In this document: piece after piece, positions 52,601 to 62,183 of the stretch
Position numbering within the stretch: position 1 is the stretch's first letter
How the letters are laid out: the number at the start of each line of letters is the position of its first letter
NCBI GenBank assembly: GCA_037975125.1
Contig: CM075853.1
Span: 68,332,268 to 68,396,267 of the forward strand
Length of the DNA stretch: 64,000 bases
Reading direction: 5' to 3'
Origin: Latrodectus hesperus
Taxonomy: Eukaryota > Arthropoda > Arachnida > Araneae > Theridiidae
The notes under the pieces: generated by a model
What the model saw: the letters and a program-made list of their open reading frames with translations, nothing else
Database searches by the model: none
What the model was told of the DNA's origin: nothing
Program-made: the position numbers and the translations under genes

Positions 52601-55600
52601 CTTTCAGAATTAGATCTATCTCTTTATCTGGATTTCTTAACTCTGGATCTGTTTCAAGCAGCTGAAGCATTAATGACAAAGTGCTAGCTTCTATATCCAT
52701 AGTAAGTCTGTCTTGACTTAGCACAAACATAAGAGTGGCTGTACACAAAGCTAAATTCTAAAAATTTTAAAATAAAATATATTTATATGAAGATATAATC
52801 TAAATAAATGAAAATATATTGATTTAAAACTTTTTAAAGAAACAAACTTGTAAATAATTAGTATTTTAAATTTTCAGTAGATATCAAATACATTTATTGT
52901 TTTCAGCATTCATGAAAGCTAGTTGTTAAAAACAAAAACAAAAAAATAAAATTCAGAGTACAAAGATTTTAAAAACAAATTAATCACAGCAACGAAAAAT
53001 GAAATTAAAAATCCTCAAATTATTGAAGTTATTTTTGTAGCAAAAGAAAAAGCTAGTATTGTTCACAAATACAGTGTTCCCATACCACTTCACCCTTCAT
53101 GTTTTGCGGCTTCAGAGCTTCACGGATTTTTCCAAAATATTCAAAAAAATTTAATTTGTCCATTTTTAATTTTTCAAAAATTATTAAATTTTATCTTATA
53201 ATTTATAGTTATTCTTTTGCGAAATTTTCTTTATTTTTCATTAGAATTCGCATTCTGAATCTTCTGGAATTTTCGTTAGAATTCATATTTACTTTTCATA
53301 AGTTCCCATAATTTGTATTTGTTTCTGAAATTACTGCTCTAATGTTTAATTTTTTTAAGAAAATCATATTACCACAAAAATATATATTTACACTATTTAT
53401 TCATAAGGTTTAAATTTACTATTTAGATATGTAAAATTCTTCAAAACGATTTTATTACGTCACAATTGCAACATCTTCGTGCTGCATTACACCAGAATTA
53501 CTTCATCTTGGTAACATTTCGTTGTCACCTATAAAAAAAATAAATCAGAATTTGGGACCCTGGATTATATGGCATATGTGCTGCCTCACCTAGCATCTTC
53601 TTTTGTTGTATCTTGATGCTGACTGTCTCGCATACTGTAATTTAGTGATGTGTTTAAGAAAACTTGTTTTGTTTAAATGATAACTTATTTATTAATTTAG
53701 CCCTTATAATGCCACCTAAGGGCTATGCCTCAGCAAACGCTTTCTCAGGGGCGCCCAAGAGCAAGAAAATGATGACCATCAGTGAAAAAGTGAAACTTTT
53801 TATCATGATTAAAGAGGGCAGAAGCTATGCATCTGTGGCACGCCATTACAGAGTGAATGAATCTACAGTGCAATACATCAAGAAAGAGGAAACAAGCATC
53901 CGAGAAACTGCTTCAATAACCTTCAAGAAGTAAAATGTGTTGTAACTCCGCATAATAACAGAATTGTAAAAATGGAAGCTGCACTGGCATTGTGGATTGC
54001 ATAAAATAGACAGTGAGTTTGGACATTAATATGATCATGACAAAGCTCTTTATGACCAAATCTTGCATGAAGGCAGCAATGAAGAGGCTAAAGAAGATGC
54101 CAACATACCTCAAGACAGCAATAGCGCGGCCAGGTGTGATTTGCCTTCTCGAGGACAAGGCTTTTCAGCTAGAAAAGGCTGGTTCAAGAAATTTTAAAAA
54201 TGATAGGGCCTCAAAAATGTGTTTCTCTATGGTGAGGATTCCTCTGCTGACAAAAATGCTGCTTGTGGTTACGCAAAGGAATAGTTTCTTAACTTTATTA
54301 GTAACACAGAGCTCCCTGAACAAGTTTTCAACATGGATGAAACAGGCCTTTTTTGGAAGAGGATGCCTTCACATACATTCCTCTTCAAGGACAAAGTGAA
54401 GAAGTCATGTTTCAAGACTCACAAATATCATGTAATTCTCATCATGGTAGGCAATGCTGCAGGTTTTATGCTTAAGCCAGGCCTTATTTATAAAGCCAAA
54501 AATCCACGAACAATAAAAAACAAATATGGCCCTGTTGCCCGTGTTCTAGACGCATAACTCCAAAAGCTTGGATATCGAAAGCTCTGACCATTGAATGGTT
54601 CCTCCACTGCTTCACTCCCCAGGTGAAGCTGTATTTGATTGAAAAAGGCCTCTCTTTAAGGTCCTTCTCCTGATTTTGGTTTTGTTTGTCGTTCAACGGT
54701 CAATTTTTCTACATGAGGGCTAATTAGGACCTACAGTTTTAAAGTGGATTCCGAGTCACTACAAACATCCATGCCCAAGTTGGGATTCGAACCCATGAAC
54801 TGTTGAACCGAAGGCAAGAGCTCTAACCATTCAGCTGCCAGTTTGGCGTCCTTCTCCTGATAGACTGTGCAGGAGGCCATGCAACATACCTGCAATATGC
54901 CGATGTGCAGACAGAGTTTCTGTCCTTGAACACTACATTTCTAATTCAGCCGATGTATCAAGGTGTCATTCGTGACTTTAAGGCACTCTACATTCACTCC
55001 ACGATGGCGGGCCCCATTTCGGCAGTTGATAATACCAATGACAAATTCACAATGAAAGCATACTGGCACAGTTACGACATTGCGTCATGTTTGTCTAACA
55101 TTCAGTAAGCATTAAAGGACATGAAGAGTAAGACCATAAATTCTAGCTGGAAGAAATTATGCCCACACATGGTGCACACAATAGGATTCACTCCTGAAGA
55201 AGTTCATCACTCAGCGGTGGAGAAGGCAGTGACGCTAGCTCACGGCATAAAGAATGAAGGATTTGATGACTTGACAAAAGAAGACATCAGCGTCCTTACC
55301 AAATGTCACTCGAACCCATTGACCAATGAAGACCTCCATGAAATGACAAAACCTGCAAATGAAGAAGAAAATGAAGAGAAAGACAAAGAAAAAAACTGAA
55401 AAGCATGGCCTTACCATGAAGAATTTGCAGCAATTGTGCAACATGGCAAGAGGGATGCAACAATTTGCACAAGACATTGACGACAATGTGGTTCGAGCTG
55501 TCGAATTCAGCAATCGCGTTGACAGGGTTATGTCTTTATACAGGGGGATTTTGATGGAAAAGAAAAAACAAAGACAACTAACAATGATCATGTTTCTCTC

Positions 55601-58600
55601 CAATGTAAAGCCTCCGATTCTACCGTCTGCGTCTCCAGAAGAGTTTTTGAGTGAGTCTAAAGCTTCTACGAGTCAAATGAGAGCCTCTTTTCTATCACCA
55701 ACAGAGGACTCTTTGCCCTTCTCAGAACACAATGTTATTTATTACTGTGTAAGGTTTTGTAATTAAGCTTACTAATTAGCACTAACACACTTAAGTAAAT
55801 ATGTATACTGTTGTAATCTTTGTCTTAAATGTGTAAAGTATAAATTATGTATAAATTATTATATATGTAAGTACAAATATATATAAGAGTTAATTATTAT
55901 ATATGTTTACATATTTAAAACATTCGTATACCTGCATGCGCAAAAATTCCTAGGACCAAATCCTAATTTGTGGTTTTTCAGTTTTCACAAAAGGTTTCGG
56001 TCCCCATTAACCGTGAAAATCAAAAGCTTGATATTAAGACATAAAAAATATGTAAAAATCTAGTAATCAAGTATGAGTAATGAAGTTACATAGAAAAGTG
56101 ATTTTTCAAGTAAATTTTAAAAAAATAAATAAATCCATAAGACATATGAATTTTCCATAAAAAAAACATACTGGGTCTGTTGGAGCATCTTTTAAGGCAC
56201 TAAATATTTTAGGCATTGTCCCATGGGCACGAAGATGTATTCGGAAGGCTGGACCCATACATTTTGCAGCAAGATTCAGTACACTGAAATACATAGACAT
56301 AAAAACCATAAGTATCAAATGATCATATTCTTTATCTTTTCATTATCGATAAGAGATCAATTTAGATATATTTAACATAAAATTTCTATTCTGTATTTAT
56401 TATCAATCTAGATTATTTTACTGCAACATTGGAAAAAGTCTACTTTAAAAAATAACTCTTACAATAGTTACATACTAATATTTTAAGTAAGAATAAGAAG
56501 CATTTTGGGAGAAAAAATTTGACTGAAAGATAGATTATTTAAAGGATTCTGCTACCAGTAGATAAAGGAGAATTAAAAATCAGAATTAGAAATTTGATTC
56601 AAGAAAAAGATAATATGCACACTTATTGAACAAAAAACTTCTGCAGAGTAATTAATTTGCTATTTGTTTGTTTGTCGCTCAACGGTCATTTTTTGCACAC
56701 GAGGTCTAATTAGACCGGGACCTACGGTTTAAAGTGGATTCCGAACCACTACAAACATCCATGCCCAAGGTGGGATTCGAACCCACGAACTGTTGAACCG
56801 AAGGCAAGAGCGCGAACTATTCGGCTGCCAGCTTGGCTAATTAATTTGCTAATTAAAATACATATACATATTTTTATAATTTCCTTCATGATAATAAGAA
56901 TGTGATAATGCAAAAATAGATTATTTTTCTAAATAAAAACTTTATTCAGTTCTCTCAATCACAAATTTACAACTAAACTTCAACTTGAAGCTTTTACAGA
57001 CTAAAAAGACTAGCTTCTACACTACAGAGCTAAACAAAGCAACTTTCGTCATAGCTGGATACCTAGGCATCTAACTACTTTGTAAAATTTCTTAAAATTA
57101 TTCTGAGTTACTAGTTGGCTGAGACTAATGTTTGGTAAGTCCCTAAAGCATTTCATTCTGGAGATTTTTAGGATATTCCTATAGTGAGGCTATGATAATT
57201 TGGTTTACACTAGATCTATAGACTTCAAGAATTTTAACTTATGTTTCAACACAACAAAAGCCTGAAGGCTTAGTGGTAGTGCGGCCTGATCCTTAGAATG
57301 GACAAGGTTTTTCATTCCAACAACAAGCCAACAAACTGAATACCAATCATGCTTGGGAACTAAATACTGGGGTTTCATATTAGGCTGACCACCTAACCAG
57401 GACATATGCTTTGCTTCTTAGTGCCCTCGGGTCAGGAGAACAAATATGGACAGTAGGATTTGGCCCACACTTGGTCTGTTAAGTCACAGACTAACTGTTA
57501 GTTCTTTTTTCAGTTCAACACAAAAAATGTAGTTAAATGTATTCAAAAACATTACTATTTGTCCCTTTGCTCTCTTAGATTTTAGATTTATTGCTCAACT
57601 ATGAAAACCACTATTTTTACAGAATAAATGTTATTTAGAGAATTTCACGAATTAAAAAATATCACATTAAAACACGTAATTAAACAAAATATAAAAAATT
57701 CATAGAAAATTATTTAAATTTTCTTTTATAATTACATTTTTTTGTAAAAATATAAATACATAAAGATATGTATGTGCACAGTAAGTATAAATAAAGTTTA
57801 AAAATAAAAGAGAAAAATATATACGATATTTTGCATCTACTTTTTCATATTACAAAACTGCCTAAAGTTAAAGAATTAATTATTTAACTTAAAAAGCTCA
57901 ATTAAATAAGATGATAAAAAGAATTATAATTATATTGAAGAAAAGATATAATTTAATATAAAAGTTTAAGAAATATTTAACAGCAAAACAATAGAAAATT
58001 ATATAAACAATAGAAATAACTTTAAAATACTAATTTTATTTTTATTTAATACCTTATAATATATAAACTATGATCAAATCATACAATCAATTATATAACA
58101 TAGTTCAATTCTCATATTTATAAACTAAAATTTGTAAGATGGAAAATTCCAGTTCATAATTATTTGCAATTAATATTTAAAATACATAATTATCATACAC
58201 AATTATAGTTTGAATAAATTTAAAAAATAAAATTCAATAAAATAGAACCTCATTAATACAGACCAATACGTTACCAGGCTTACAAAAGTTTATAAAAAAA
58301 GATATAACACTGAAGTTAAAATGATTAGCACAATAATATCTTATATTGATATATAAGAATATTAAAAGAAAACAAATCAATACACTTCTTTGAAACATGT
58401 AAATAAAGTTTAAAAATTCTCAACTTTATTCACATGTTACATAGTTAACTTCTTTTTAAACTAATTTTTTTCATAAAAAAATTCTTATGTAATGCTTTTT
58501 AAAAAATTCGGTTTAATAAGATTTTTGGATGGCCAGAACATTAATATTTATAATAAGAAATATGAACAAAATAATATGAAGTCTTCCGCATTTTGCAAAT

Positions 58601-61600
58601 ATTCCATTAGGTTTACACATACCAGTGCACACAATGGGTTAACTGAGCACCAAATGGTTTATTCTATAGTTAATAGTGAATACTGAAAACAAAAACATTC
58701 TTGCAGAACAAAGAATTTGAACTCATGAACAGCTGAACTGAAAGCCAGAAGTCTAATGATTCAACTACCAATGGGGCATATCTATGGAGGGATGTGTATT
58801 AGAGGCTTAAAACTACCAGTTTGAATATTTGACATTCAAAGTTATTTTAATCAACTCTGAGTTCTAGCAATATACATTTAATATCAATTTATCAAGCTTC
58901 AAATTCAATAGAAAAAACATCTCAAAATTTTATTATTTGCAAAAATATTTTCAAAAGCATTATATATATGTATATATATATTGGTAAAAAATGGCCTAGA
59001 TTATTGGTATTCTTATCATATGCAATAAAATTATTAAGCCATACCTTAAACATCTGGTCCCTATAGCATTACATTCTTGAACACATTCTAATAAATATTC
59101 TATATCATCATTAAATTCTTGTGTCTCCCCAGATTCATGACACTGATAAGCTTGTTTTACATTTTTCACAACTGTATAATACTGTAAATAAAATATATAA
59201 GATTGCTAATTCATATGTGTATTTAAAAAATATAAAGATGATTTAAAAAATGATAATATATACATACATACATTTATACACATAACATACCAAAGCAATA
59301 TTACTCTTAGTTTTTCAAACAGTTATATTAGAAATTAATTTGTTCTTATGTTTGCAAAAGTAAAAATTTTAGCCAAAACATTTATTTAAACATAATTAAA
59401 TCAAGAACATATTTTTTCTAATATTTTTTCACAAATATAACACATTTTAATCCCTGCATTTCACAGAAATTATTTTTTTACATTTCTTCTTTTAAACAAA
59501 TAATTAATATTGAATAACTTCTGTTAGAGGTAGTATTATAAAGTTTTATATATCTACAAGTAAAAATGGAAAAAATATAATTAATGTTAGAATCTAAAAG
59601 CAAAAAGGTTCTATTTATAATTATATATTGGAATTACTATTAATAGTTGAAACATATCATATTTTAAACAGATTTTAAAAAACAAATATTTCTAGAATTA
59701 AATAGCTATATTGTAGACTTTTCTATCCCAATATTACAAATTGTTTATTTAATGAATGCCACAATAACACACAAATTTTAAAAACCAAGAAAATACAGAA
59801 AAAATAAATATTTTCTCACATTAGAATTCACAGAGGAAAAAACTTATAATATGAGGAAAAACAAAATATAGTACAATGTAATGTAGAAATTTTCCAGTGT
59901 GGTGAAAGGGTGAATAACTTTAACTAAATAATTATTACTGAATAATAATATAATTAATTTTAGGAAAAGTTTAAAAAATGAAAACAAACACAAAAGATAA
60001 AAAATATTTTAATAAATCAAAATATAAAAACTATAATAGTGTGTGAAAGAACAATTCCAATTCTTGTTTTATCTGTTTAAATTTTCTTCTCATTTAAAAG
60101 TACCCATCTTTCATTGTATAACTTGTAAAATTACTTACATGAATACTCTAAAATTATTCATTTGACAATATTATAAAAGATACTTAATTAAGCTTTTGTA
60201 AATTCTATCTAATATAACAATATAAGCCTCAGAACACTGAAAACGATTAAGTATAATAATGGTTAAATTTGCAAATCATTTTATGTATAATTTTTAAAAC
60301 TAAATTAGTTTATAAACAGGATTATAACTTTTAGATTACTTAAATTCATGTAAAGGAAGTTGCAATCTCTTTTTAATAAAGGATCTTCTTTTAATGTCTG
60401 ATATATTGTAACAAAACTAAATAAACAATTATACCTATGGGTCCTTAATGTTTCAAAATTTTTAGCTTTCATATTTAATAGTTGCAAATTATCAGTACAT
60501 ATAATTGTTTAAAACAAAAATAAGAGAAATTAAGTTCATTTACTTTAATATATATGGTTTTAATAATAGTCCTTTGACTGCTAGATTAAAAAACGTATTT
60601 CTATTTTAATTTTAGTGAACAAAAGAAATGGAGTTTAAAATGCTAGAAGCAAGCTCTACATGTTTGAAAGGACATTTGAAATAGTTTTTCCAACTTGAGA
60701 CGAATGGGATAACAACATGTTCGAAACTAATCTGGTACACAGATGGATCACTGAAATACAGCCTCTCAGGACTAGGAGTAGGTGGCATGTCACCAAGAAC
60801 CAGCCTGTCTGTAAGCCTTGGGCGATACAATACGGTCTTCCAGGCAGAAGTTTTGGCCATTATCTGCGACCAAATATGAAAAAGGGCTACCATGGTAAGC
60901 GGATTCTCATTTTTAGTGACAGTCAAGCCACTTTAAAAGCGCTCAGTTCTTTCGAAATCAAATCTAAAATGATTTTGAAAAGTAGAAACCTTCTTACAGA
61001 ACTGGCAACTAGAAACAAGGTGATCCTTGTATGGGCGCCAGGGCACAAAGGTATCGAAGGTAATGAAAGGGATGATGAACTCGCTGAACAAGGATTGTCT
61101 TTTGCTCCCATTGGTGCAGAACCTTTTTGTGGGATCAATTTGAAGACTGCAAAAACCAATGTTCTGAGATGGGAAAAACGGAAGATGTATGAAGCTTGGC
61201 TCAACACTCCTGGTCAAACCCACGCTAAAAGTATGATCTGTGCATCATCAGCAAGGATTGCCTCTGAAATTCTAAGATGCTCTAGGCAGAAGATATGTTT
61301 AATTGTAGGCTTCATAACTGGGCACTACTATTTCAGAAAACACCTCCATAAAATGGGACTGTTTCAGCAAGACCCTATCTACAGGAAATGTCATACGCAA
61401 GAGGAAACGGCCAAGCATATCATTTACGAATGCGAGGCTCTTGCCTCCTCCCTAGATTAACTTCTTTAGGCATCATCCATACTAGAGAGTTACACCTAGA
61501 CTCCATTAAAGGGTTATTGGACTTTATTAATAAAGTGGGTGACCTGAGCAATTGGAACTAAGAAACATTGGGTTTGGAGTTAACAGTACAAAATGCTGAT

Positions 61601-62183
61601 AAAAGCAGAGGTGCTCAATGACATACAAACCCAACTCTAAGAAGAAGAAGAAGCTCTACTCAAAAATTAATTATACATATTTCAAAAGATTTGAATGTTA
61701 AATCAAAGAAAAAGTGAAAACATAAAATGATGTATATTTCAAAACAATTTATAAATTTTGGTTTGTAGCTTGAAGGTAATTTTTTGTAGAATAAAGATAA
61801 ATAGTATAGAGGTCCTATTGTTAAAAGTGGATTTTGAATCATTACAAATACCCCAACCCAAGAGAGCACTCAAACCTATAAACTGTTCAATTAAAGGTCA
61901 GAGCACTAACCATTCTAAATTATTGTTAAACTAGATTTTATAGTGTTATTTAAAATTGTAACGATACACATTTTAAATAGAACAGAAAATGAAAACAAAT
62001 TGTAAATTTTAGATAATTAAGTATAAAAAATACCTCTTTAGATCCTTTGGGACATTTGTAAGATTTTACATCTCCTGAAGAGGTGTTAGCTACATTACTT
62101 ATTAAATCATCATTGAAATTTTCATTAATCAAATCTTGTTCAAATTCATTAGCCAATGAAGCACTATCTTCTTCATTAAAACT
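37593..62183 (-). CDS. WAPL: Wings apart-like protein (cohesin release factor), 3' part, 14 exons
   Basis: WAPL, with PDS5, opens the SMC3-kleisin gate and removes cohesin from chromatin in the nucleus. The exons in transcript order are 62183-62034, 59181-59045, 56283-56172, 52757-52491, 52392-52281, 51817-51702, 51613-51537, 49897-49734, 48137-48022, 46677-46543, 41554-41407, 40052-39964, 39107-39012 and 37658-37593. They sum to 1785 nt, that is 594 aa plus stop, all in frame with GT/AG borders. Family landmarks are [92 protein letters not shown] and the terminal [13 protein letters not shown]. This corresponds to the helical WAPL domain of the C-terminal half of the roughly 1190-aa human protein. 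The disordered N-terminal half, which binds PDS5 and cohesin, is not in the window. Confidence 0.96.
39012..39107 (-). CDS. WAPL: WAPL exon
   Basis: It encodes [20 protein letters not shown] then [12 protein letters not shown], the counterpart of human [26 protein letters not shown]. Phase 0 at both ends; flanking introns 39108-39963 and 37659-39011 are AT-rich and empty. Confidence 0.96.
39964..40052 (-). CDS. WAPL: WAPL exon
   Basis: It encodes [20 protein letters not shown] then LGCVAQKNP, matching human [23 protein letters not shown]. The true acceptor (TTTTTCAG) excludes the extra residues seen if the frame is read on upstream. The intron 40053-41406 includes a small hAT-like element. 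Confidence 0.96.
41043..41217 (-). mobile_element. Small hAT-like non-autonomous element
   Basis: On the minus strand it starts CAGGGTTTGTACAACTACTT, then CCTGGAATTTTGACTTGA and TACTTGAAAATCGTGAATTA, a layout I recall from hAT ends in many animals. On the plus strand it starts CAGGGTT, so the two outermost 7 bp match as inverted repeats. No 8-bp duplication is discernible. It sits in a WAPL intron about 190 bp from an exon. Confidence 0.6.
41407..41554 (-). CDS. WAPL: WAPL exon, charged coiled segment
   Basis: It encodes [20 protein letters not shown], then a Glu/Lys-rich stretch ending DDLEETLMK, probably a helical or disordered linker. Donor GTAAGT splits a threonine codon. Confidence 0.93.
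42860..44160 (-). pseudogene. Decayed piggyBac-type transposase
   Basis: An open segment, 43659-43213, reads [19 protein letters not shown], then [20 protein letters not shown] with the first catalytic Asp in [25 protein letters not shown] and VYKLC. Downstream in another frame is [18 protein letters not shown], the conserved YNK.MGGVD block, and after a stop [18 protein letters not shown] near the C-terminus. Upstream (44160-43870) are acidic N-terminal-like fragments with stops. The family is DDE_Tnp_1_7/PGBD. It is inside a WAPL intron in the same orientation as WAPL. A TTAA followed by CCTTTTCCTGGCAAGG at 42227-42246 could be its left end; no matching right end was found. Confidence 0.8.
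46543..46677 (-). CDS. WAPL: WAPL exon
   Basis: It encodes [20 protein letters not shown] and, after an acidic loop, MPASEAFIE at donor GTAAGC. GL.INLVEY is a WAPL signature. The intron downstream (41555-46542) is the largest seen and carries a piggyBac remnant. Confidence 0.96.
48022..48137 (-). CDS. WAPL: WAPL exon
   Basis: It encodes [20 protein letters not shown] then [19 protein letters not shown], the counterpart of human LQVPKYLPQEQRFDIRVL. The intron to the next exon (46678-48021) has no recognised element. Confidence 0.95.
49734..49897 (-). CDS. WAPL: WAPL exon, variable insert
   Basis: It encodes [20 protein letters not shown], a charged, poorly conserved linker, then [20 protein letters not shown], where the conserved helix resumes (human AIIGVLLNLTND). 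Donor GTAAGA splits a glycine codon. The intron 48138-49733 shows nothing. Confidence 0.9.
50160..50275. repeat. TA/CA-rich direct duplication
   Basis: A block of GAGTTTATATATACATATAT followed by AGTGTCAGTT occurs twice in succession, in a WAPL intron. Confidence 0.85.
51537..51613 (-). CDS. WAPL: WAPL exon (77 nt)
   Basis: It encodes [20 protein letters not shown] plus VIASV. With the previous exon it forms the CLRVLE.VT..N.ENQ.YL..YK stretch typical of WAPL. The intron 49898-51536 contains a duplicated TA/CA-rich repeat (50160-50275). Confidence 0.95.
51702..51817 (-). CDS. WAPL: WAPL exon
   Basis: It encodes [20 protein letters not shown], then a helix ending [11 protein letters not shown] at donor GTATGA. 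An 88-nt intron (51614-51701) separates it from the next exon. Confidence 0.95.
52281..52392 (-). CDS. WAPL: WAPL exon
   Basis: It encodes [20 protein letters not shown] and [17 protein letters not shown], near-identical in pattern to human [24 protein letters not shown]. The acceptor AACAAG is weak. The 97-nt intron before it (52393-52490) is one of the two shortest in the gene. Confidence 0.96.
52491..52757 (-). CDS. WAPL: WAPL exon (89 codons)
   Basis: It encodes [20 protein letters not shown] followed by [15 protein letters not shown], a charged insert, and [19 protein letters not shown]. The real exon starts nine codon-bases upstream of any start-like codon; acceptor TTTTTAG and donor GTGAGT define it. 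Confidence 0.97.
53709..55764 (+). pseudogene. Tigger-type (pogo/TIGD) transposase, inactivated
   Basis: The N-terminus ([20 protein letters not shown], then [20 protein letters not shown]) is a psq/CENP-B-like helix-turn-helix, broken by a stop at 53931. Pieces in other frames follow: [20 protein letters not shown] and [11 protein letters not shown]. The first DDE motif is [12 protein letters not shown] (about 54328-54365), then [25 protein letters not shown] splits the coding region at 54661-54861, just before [11 protein letters not shown], the second DDE motif. The third reads [14 protein letters not shown] instead of QPMDQGVI, so the third catalytic Asp has become Tyr (codon 54956-54958). 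C-terminal pieces run to about 55764. Frameshifts, stops and the lost Asp make it non-functional. Confidence 0.85.
54675..54847 (-). mobile_element. tRNA-derived SINE, family A copy 3, nested in Tigger
   Basis: It has the family A body and tRNA head on the minus strand, with B box GGGATTCGAACCC on the plus-strand reading. An exact 14-bp duplication GTCCTTCTCCTGAT lies at 54661-54674 and 54848-54861. It therefore inserted after the Tigger copy. Confidence 0.92.
56172..56283 (-). CDS. WAPL: WAPL exon
   Basis: It encodes [20 protein letters not shown] and [17 protein letters not shown], the FR.HLRAHG motif being a WAPL signature. The Tigger copy in the next intron ends only about 140 bp away. 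Confidence 0.96.
56663..56837 (-). mobile_element. tRNA-derived SINE, family A copy 4, intact
   Basis: It is nearly identical to the copy at 4778-4958. An exact 14-bp duplication TAATTAATTTGCTA flanks it at 56649-56662 and 56838-56851. The tail is a TTTG (CAAA on the sense strand) repeat. It lies in a WAPL intron, in the sense of the gene. Confidence 0.92.
57259..57485 (+). mobile_element. tRNA-derived SINE, family B copy 2, diverged
   Basis: The head GGCTTAGTGGTAGTGCGG matches the family B A-box region. The body matches copy 1 in ACTGAATACCAATCATGCTT, GGGAACTAAATACTGGGGTT and AGGCTGACCACCTAA, ending near TTTGGCCCACACTTGG. The B box is decayed and no target duplication is evident, so it is older than copy 1. 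Confidence 0.8.
58712..58776 (-). mobile_element. tRNA-derived SINE, family A, decayed head fragment
   Basis: GAATTTGAACTCATGAACAG and CTGAACTGAAAGCCAGAAGT align by eye with the tRNA head of family A, with many substitutions. The SINE body is missing. Confidence 0.6.
59045..59181 (-). CDS. WAPL: WAPL exon, start of WAPL domain
   Basis: It encodes [38 protein letters not shown] and IGTRCL, the entry to the helical domain. The acceptor is TTTACAG and the donor GTATGG, splitting a serine codon. The intron to the next exon (56284-59044) holds four SINE copies or remnants. Confidence 0.95.
60660..61650 (+). mobile_element. 5'-truncated non-LTR retrotransposon with RNase H domain
   Basis: The RNase H domain is in two frames. 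The first carries [13 protein letters not shown] (Asp 60742-60744) and [12 protein letters not shown] (Glu 60847-60849) and ends in TGA. The second, open to 61460, carries [14 protein letters not shown] (Asp 60918-60920), [20 protein letters not shown] with the conserved His and the last Asp, then a C-terminal part with [16 protein letters not shown] and a Cys/His-rich [17 protein letters not shown]. This is the arrangement of I/Jockey/R1-type ORF2 ends. The 3' end is CTAAGAAGAAGAAG. AAGCTCTAC at 60651-60659 and 61651-61659 looks like a 9-bp target duplication. One frameshift separates the two halves. It is in a WAPL intron, antisense to WAPL. Confidence 0.82.
61809..61920 (-). mobile_element. 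tRNA-derived SINE, family A, decayed copy
   Basis: GAGGTCCTATTG, AAAGTGGATTTTGAATCATT, ACAAATACCCCAACCCAAG and AGCACTAACCATTC follow the family A order with many substitutions. No duplication is seen, so this is an old copy. Confidence 0.65.
62034..62183 (-). CDS. WAPL: WAPL exon (first in window)
   Basis: It encodes an acidic segment [18 protein letters not shown] and ends YKCPKGSKE at donor GTATTT. It is the least conserved exon but joins in frame to the YYTVV exon. Beyond it, 62184-64000 is AT-rich intron with no further exon recognised; the gene continues past the window. Confidence 0.8.

Larger units (their letters stand above)
53072..56035 (+). mobile_element. Tigger/pogo-type DNA transposon, degenerate, with nested SINE
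   Basis: The left end CAGTGTTCCC after a TA (53070-53071), followed by TTTTGCGGCTTC and TTCACGGATTTTT, looks like a Tigger terminus. The interior encodes a broken transposase. Near the right is TTCGGTCCCCATTAACCGTG, typical of the inner part of the right end, but the outermost TIR is lost or decayed, so the right border is approximate. It lies in a WAPL intron, antisense to WAPL. Removing the nested SINE leaves about 2.8 kb. Confidence 0.8.

Noticed and set aside
60612..61223. Minus-strand ORFs opposite the RNase H region
   Set aside because: Shadows of the plus-strand RNase H coding sequence, without family resemblance.
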